From contig NC_041826.1 in assembly GCF_900964775.1 (NCBI RefSeq), forward strand, positions 23,216,612 through 23,280,611: a stretch of DNA of 64,000 nucleotides, read 5' to 3'. Below the pieces are notes generated by a model. It did no database searches. It saw nothing but the letters and a program-made list of their open reading frames with translations, and was not told the DNA's origin. Positions 58,501 through 64,000 of the stretch are shown piece by piece; within the stretch, counting starts at the first letter, position 1; the number at the start of each line of letters is the position of its first letter. The translations under genes were made by a program, and so were the position numbers. Source of the DNA: Scleropages formosus. Taxonomy: Eukaryota > Chordata > Actinopteri > Osteoglossiformes > Osteoglossidae.

Positions 58501-59550
58501 GGCACACAGCGTGTGTGTGTGTGTGTGTGTGAGAGTGGGCAGGCCCAGTGTGAGCCAAACTCTAATACCATGCTAGTATTACAGTGCATTGGTATATTGT
58601 ACTAGTAATAGCAGCACTGTAAATGTGAGTGACCATAATTATAGCAAGTGCATCTTTCAGCACTTTAAACACGTCGGTCATGGTCTGGGTTGTGTCACTA
58701 TGACCAGGATCACAGGGGCTGCTTCCCCCACAGCTGGAACTGTCTTTATCCTGATGCCATTGAGACCAGAGATGCACATTTTTCACCGTAAACATCTTTC
58801 TCACATAACAGTGCTAATCTGGGGTTTGTGTTTCGACCCACCGCTCCTTCCGTGTCACATATTCGTGATTTTTGAAATCATTGCGACACAATATTTATTA
58901 TGCTATATGTAAATATAATTTTTATTTAACATGTGCTAAGAGCTGTTTGCTCGAAAATCATGTTAATTATTCAGATTCAATGATTGAAAAAAAAAACACT
59001 TTGTCCTAAACAACCACACAAGAGAAATATTACCGTTGATCACGGAAAAACGTCACAGCCCAACACTGCCTTACCAGTTTCAAGCAAAACATTAGTATTA
59101 AAATCGCTATGTATATGAAACACTTAAAATACTGAAGTAATTTATCAAGTGTTTTTTCTTGAAAATATTTTAAAAAGTAATATATTGATCATTCCAATAC
59201 CCAGACAATTTGTATCACTTTTCATAGGAGTCGATGTGCTACACATAGTGCAGAGCTGCTTGAAATATGTATTTGTGCACATTTCCTTCTTTAATTTTCT
59301 ATCGTATTTGTGTGAGCACTTTATTCTTGTCTCCGCTAGCTTTGATTTGACTATTTTGGGAAGGAGGCTAACTGACTGTATTAGAAGCATCTGAGGACAG
59401 CTCACTAGAGTCTGACACCGGGGCCCTGAAATGTGTGCAGTGTCGCACACCTTGGGCCCCTGAAGGGATACAGTCTCCTGTAACACTGATATATAGTGTC
59501 ATGTTTGGGAGGTTCAGAACGCCTTGTTTACTGACTCTAAACAACCATTT
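55571..59550. other. gene-poor DNA right of the tRNA-Ser gene
   Basis: I find no exon with recognisable protein similarity. Several GC-rich patches (55650-55900, 56240-56480, 57760-58480) carry overlapping ORFs on both strands without family features. A short (TG) run lies near 58511-58530. The sequence ttatcagtggcggaactacg near 55648 resembles a hAT transposon end, without a visible partner. Confidence 0.5.
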
Positions 59551-59750
59551 ACACACACACACTTGCTGAAGCCACTTGTCCCGAGCAGGGTCGCAGTGAG
59601 CCAGAGCCTAACCCGGCAACACAGGGCGTGAGGCCGGAGGGGGAGGGGACACACCCAGGACGGGACGCCAGTCCATCGCAAGGCACCCCAAGCGGGACTC
59701 GAACCCCAGACTCACCGGAGAGCAGGATCCGGCTAAACCAGCTGTGCCGT
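59551..59750 (-). repeat. type-A SINE
   Basis: An antisense copy: cttgctgaagccacttgtcc, gggacgccagtccatcgcaa and gggactcgaacccc. Its head end is degraded. Confidence 0.88.
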
Positions 59751-61330
59751 TGACAGTTGATCTTTTATCTGTCTTAAGCAATCCACCGCCATCGGTGAGT
59801 TTTACCAATTTTATTTGGACCAATACAATTTCATAGGTTCCCCACCACACACCTGGGGTGTACAGTCCAGCAGCTCCACACCGCCATCAGCAACACGAGA
59901 GCTTCTTCATCGCCAGCTGGACGTGGACCAGATCCAGAGGCGGTCGGAGGTGAAGGCCCTTGTTGCCGGATGGTTGCAGACCTGCGAACGTTCCCTCTCA
60001 CAGAAGCTAAGGTGGTTCACGTTGCATTGTTGGCTCTCATCTCTTTTAATACACTGCAGAATGGTGACCCCCGCCCCCTGCCTTTTCCACCGAAATGCCA
60101 ACAAGACGTGAAAAATGGATCTTGGCTGCCGTTAGGGAGGTGGCTTTATGTTCCCCGCGGAGTTTTTCTCCCCCGATATAAATCCTGCTCCGATGCCTCT
60201 CGCTGGAAAGTGGATTTCACTTGCGCAAAGCTGGACACCAACCAAGCCCCTGCCATTAATATTTACTGTTTCAGTGTGTCCCCCCCTCATTCCAAGGAAA
60301 TTTAAGAAAATGTTATGATAAGATTGAATTGCTTTATTGCAACCTGAAAACATCATTAATTGATTTAGTTTCTGTTTTGCCAACTGGCTCGTTCTTCCCG
60401 TAATGCGGCGTAATCACCTCTCCGAACGTGACGCGCCCGATGTGTTCTGCACCAGCCGACCTTGTCGTTTAACAGTAACGCCCGATCGCTGTTTGTGCCT
60501 GCTGGACATTCGTATTCGGTGGTTTCGACAATCCACCTCTTTGCTGACATTCAGTTCTACTCGACTGTTTTTAATAGCTGTCCGATGGTTCAGAGTCTGT
60601 CCCGGAAGCACAGGGCGTGAGGTAGAATGCACCCTGGAGAGGATGGTAGTAAATTGCAGGGCAGTCACACACATGCGCACACACACACACTCCACTGCAG
60701 GATAGCCTGGCATGGGAGCGTGAGAGACAGAGGTTTCTGGCTTAATGCCACCGCAGCTATTTTTGGGTGCAAAGGTTGTGTGGCTGCGGGGAGACGGCCT
60801 TATAAAGACGTCCCGCTTTCCACTGTTGAGGCCAGGTTATCAGGCAGATGGACGCCTTTGCCGGGTCGCTCGTGTGTATCTGCTCAGCACCTCCAGCCTG
60901 CTCTTACGCCGCTGGGCAGAGTTTCCTCATTGGAACTGCGACTCACTGATAACACCCTTCTCACGCATCGGAATCCTTTCGGCCGCCTGGAAACGGGTCC
61001 CCCGCTCGGGCCGAAGGACGGGCGGTATTTTTGGCCGGGCCACTTGAGTCCTGCGCTGCTACTCGACACGAACGAGAGCTCGCCCTTGTAGCGCTTATGG
61101 CGTGGCGCTCGGGGCGTCAAGCGTTTTTAATTGAGACCAGCGATGGCACGATCGTCCTATCGTACAGTGAGTGTTTCTCAGATAATATTCCACCGGCTCT
61201 TCCTTCGTCGTCCGTGACCGTGTGAGCGTATGTAACCGACTCACCGGCCTTATAGACAGGCGGAGAAAGCGCCGGCGCCCGGTACAAATCCAAAGGGGTC
61301 GACACAAGATCGATCTTTGCCGACATTTTT
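59751..61330. other. gene-poor DNA, candidate conserved noncoding sequence
   Basis: Mostly non-repetitive, with no convincing ORF. A type-C-related piece lies at 60588-60690 (cagagtctgtcccggaagca, gagaggatggtagtaaattg). Whether any of it is conserved across species cannot be judged here. Confidence 0.4.
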
Positions 61331-61339
61331 CATAGGGGC

Positions 61340-61550
61340 CAATGGTGTAACAGGACTGCTGCCTTCACTTTCGAAGGTCACTGGTTCTCATCCTACCTCG
61401 TGCTGCAGTATCCTTGAGCAAAGTACTTACCCTCAGTTGCTCCAGTAACGTTTCAAAAAAGCCAGCTGTATAGATGGGTAAATAACCGTAGGAAGCTTAA
61501 CGCCGAGAGTCGCTTTGGAGAAAAGCATCAGGGAAATGAACGCACGAAAT
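61340..61550 (+). repeat. type-B SINE
   Basis: A sense copy: atggtgtaacaggactgctg, tatccttgagcaaagtactt, gttgctccagtaacg and gctttggagaaaagcatcag. Confidence 0.82.
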
Positions 61551-64000
61551 GAATAATGAGCATCCAGCCTCACTGGGTGTGCAGCGTCTCTTTATTTTCC
61601 TTTCATGAACATCCTAGACGTCTTTTCATTACGGCCCTCGTAGTGTAACTTCCGCTGGTTTTTCATCTTAAACAAGTCCTCATACTGGTCCCTTTTATAT
61701 GTGCTCTGCTATTTACATCAGCGCAAAAGCTCTCGCACCATCCTGCACCAGAGTGGACCTTTTCCCTCTCGTCTCATGTGGAATGTTTTTACAGATTTTC
61801 TTTTTCACCCGTTTTTTTTTCTTTCTTTCTTTCTGTGTTTTACTTCTCCACAGCCAGGCACTTCATCTGTCATATCCACAGGAAGAGAAGTTATGGATGT
61901 AAAAAGCATTCCAGTTTCTTCCCCTTCCTTTCTTTTCTTTTCTTTCTAAATTCAGCACGAAAGCTTAAATGCACTTTCGATACCAGCATGTCTTTACTTA
62001 CATCAGCGATGACTGACATTAAAAATCAAACCAAAACAATTTTATAATAACAGACGCATTTTTTGCACAACACCTGGGCCGTATGGACAGTAATTCATTT
62101 AATTGTTTTTTCATGGAAACCACATATATATGGCTCACTGGAGAAATTGTATTTAAGTTTTCAGCCGGTGAAGTATTTTAGCAAATACTAATTGTAATTG
62201 CCCCAGTCACGAAATAGTTCCAGTTATCTTAAGATCAAGCAATCTAAGTCACCTTGGATAAACGCATCGGTTACCTAATAGAACAGTCCGAATAGTGAAT
62301 AAAACTGGAATAAACGGAATAACAGCTGAATAAACCGAATAGACTTTGTACATTGCTTTGGAGAAACGTGTCTCTCACAAATATACAAGTAAGTGTAAAT
62401 TGTCTGACGCTTCTGAAATGTGAAAATAATGCGTCGATTGCAGTTAAATTCCGATTATGTCAAGATCTCACATTTAACGAATGCTGGATCGTGTGTTTGT
62501 CCTTCTCCGTCACATATTTGTCAGCGTGTATGTACCGCGTAGGTATATGCGAGCGTATCTGAGCGGACGAGGGCTTCGGCGGTGGGCGAAGCCCCCCGAA
62601 TCGCTCGTGCTCAGCTGGCCGGAGACCTGCAAACAGTTAGGGAAAGCACTTTAGCAGCGGCTTTGATCTTAATCCTTTGTGGTGCGCGTCTGACCCCGGA
62701 CCGGTTTATTTAGACAGCTCAGGAACAGGCCGCAGCTGAGCGACTCGAGCGGCGCTGCGTGCCGCAATGGGGGCCCAAACAGTGAGCCCGAACAGCAGGT
62801 CGTTTATTTCCCACTGTCCCGCATTTGCACAATGGCGGGCCAAGCCGCGGGGGACGGCCGCGTTGGCCAGGCTGCCACACGGCATCGACGTGCGCACGTG
62901 TGCTCGGTTTATTAATCGCACGACCTTGTGTCGCGTGATCTGCACATTTGTCACCCAGACCAGACCCTTCTGCAATTCAGATGTGTCAAAAATGAGAGGT
63001 GTGAGAAAGAATTTTACCAGGGCCACCATTTGTGTCTGTTTTTGGGAATCGCTACATATATGTTATGAATCATATTTGAAAGCCAGTATGAATTGTTCCA
63101 GTGCCAAACCGATGCTGGTGTTGACTCTCCACAACGGATGGTGGATCCCCGGTGTTTCGAAGGGCAGGTCGTCGGCTCCGGGAAACACACAGCGAGACCG
63201 ATTCCGCCGGCAGCCCGTCCGCTCAGGAAGGACATGTAAATGACCACGGGGTGACGCTGCGAAGCTTGGGCTGCGATCCTCATGAGAGCTTCTCAGCGGT
63301 TTTCTTCTGGAAGCTGTGCGAGTGCAGCCCCGTTCACACAAGTCGTCGTATCCTTGATCAACGTCGTTTCCCTGGATTGAAACGGTAAAAATTAGCCGGC
63401 TGTGTAAATGGGTGATCGGTCCAGGAAAGGGTCAGCGATATGGATAAACGTAAATGTAGACGTGGGCCGAATGCGGAGCCGAGCCGTCTCTGGGTGGACG
63501 CCCGGCAAACAGGCCTCACGATGAATGACCGCTTGCTTTTTCGGTCTTTTACTACGGTGCACCCGGAGGTCCTTGGCAGCACTCAGAGGTTTTTTCTTAT
63601 TTGCCGTTATTCGCTCTGCCTGCCGGCATCTGCAAACTGGTGTTGCAAACCCCTGGTAGCTGTTTTAAAAGAGGAGAGGAGGACATGTTGCTCCACGAAA
63701 TAAAGGAAAGGCTCAAGGTCGCAAAGAGGCATTCGGGACAAACTGGACTCCTCGCTAAGGCAAACTTTGGGCTCCATTGCGTCCGCGTGTTTTCTTCGTA
63801 AGAACGCAGCTTGCTGTCCGTTCTCTATGGACAAATGGCCCCGTTTCTGCGCTCCGCTTTCATGGCGGCGCAACCCTGCAATAAAACCGGATTAAATTTG
63901 GTCGCACCTCATCAAAAAGTGAACAGATGTGGAAATGTACCCCGGAGCAGCTCGCGGCACATATCAGCAGAGAGGTGAGGTGCAGCAGGACGCTCCCCAT
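61551..64000. other. gene-poor DNA to the right edge
   Basis: No recognised exon. A decayed type-B fragment is visible near 63350-63455 (tatccttgatcaacgtcgtt, tgtaaatgggtgatcggtcc). The ORF at 62767-63243 (158 codons) has no similarity I recognise and a composition expected by chance in GC-rich DNA. Confidence 0.45.

Noticed and set aside
62767-63243. 158-codon ORF near the right edge
   Set aside because: No recognisable family, unusual Cys/Arg-rich composition expected from random GC-rich sequence, and no exon signals.

Overview
The window is nuclear DNA of a ray-finned fish, most likely a teleost. The evidence is short GT-AG introns in recognisable vertebrate genes, many fish-type tRNA-derived SINEs with CA/TG tails, a Rex3-like LINE end with a GATG tail, and long dinucleotide microsatellites. 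The species cannot be fixed from the sequence. No prokaryotic feature is present.

Layout, left to right. (1) 635-11186, plus: the 3' part of morc2, a CW-type zinc-finger GHKL ATPase; its ATPase exons lie off the left edge. (2) 14353-20618, plus: a complete 14-exon AidB/ACDH-11-type acyl-CoA dehydrogenase. (3) 20.6-24 kb: intergenic, with SINEs and a roughly 160-bp CA tract. (4) 24874-33777, plus: complete slc8b1 (NCLX), the mitochondrial Na+/Ca2+ exchanger, in 15 coding exons. Its largest intron holds a Tigger-like DNA transposon with a solo LTR inside it. (5) 35894-39299, minus, and 44389-46716, plus: two copies of iqcd (drc10), a nexin-dynein regulatory complex subunit, arranged head to head around a 4.8-kb spacer. 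(6) 51571-54425, minus: cfap73 (ccdc42b), an axonemal coiled-coil protein, followed by a tRNA-Ser(CGA) gene at 54549-54630. (7) 54.6-64 kb: gene-poor DNA with repeats and no convincing exon.

From memory, human SLC8B1, IQCD and CFAP73 all lie at 12q24.13, so the right half is a conserved neighbourhood. TPCN1, RITA1 and DDX54, which I recall in the same human interval, are not seen between them here. MORC2 is on human chromosome 22, so the left part belongs to another ancestral block.

The most interesting locus is the inverted iqcd pair. The copies differ by roughly a third of residues in the second listed exon, yet share a 366-bp tract of the first listed exon with one mismatch, synonymous sites included. 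This suggests recent gene conversion between the arms. The spacer holds a CRE, CCAAT boxes and an RFX-type X-box about 1.1 kb upstream of the plus copy, and two X-box-like motifs about 1.2 kb upstream of the minus copy. A canonical X-box lies 86 bp upstream of the cfap73 start. The three axonemal genes may therefore share an RFX-driven ciliary or testis programme.
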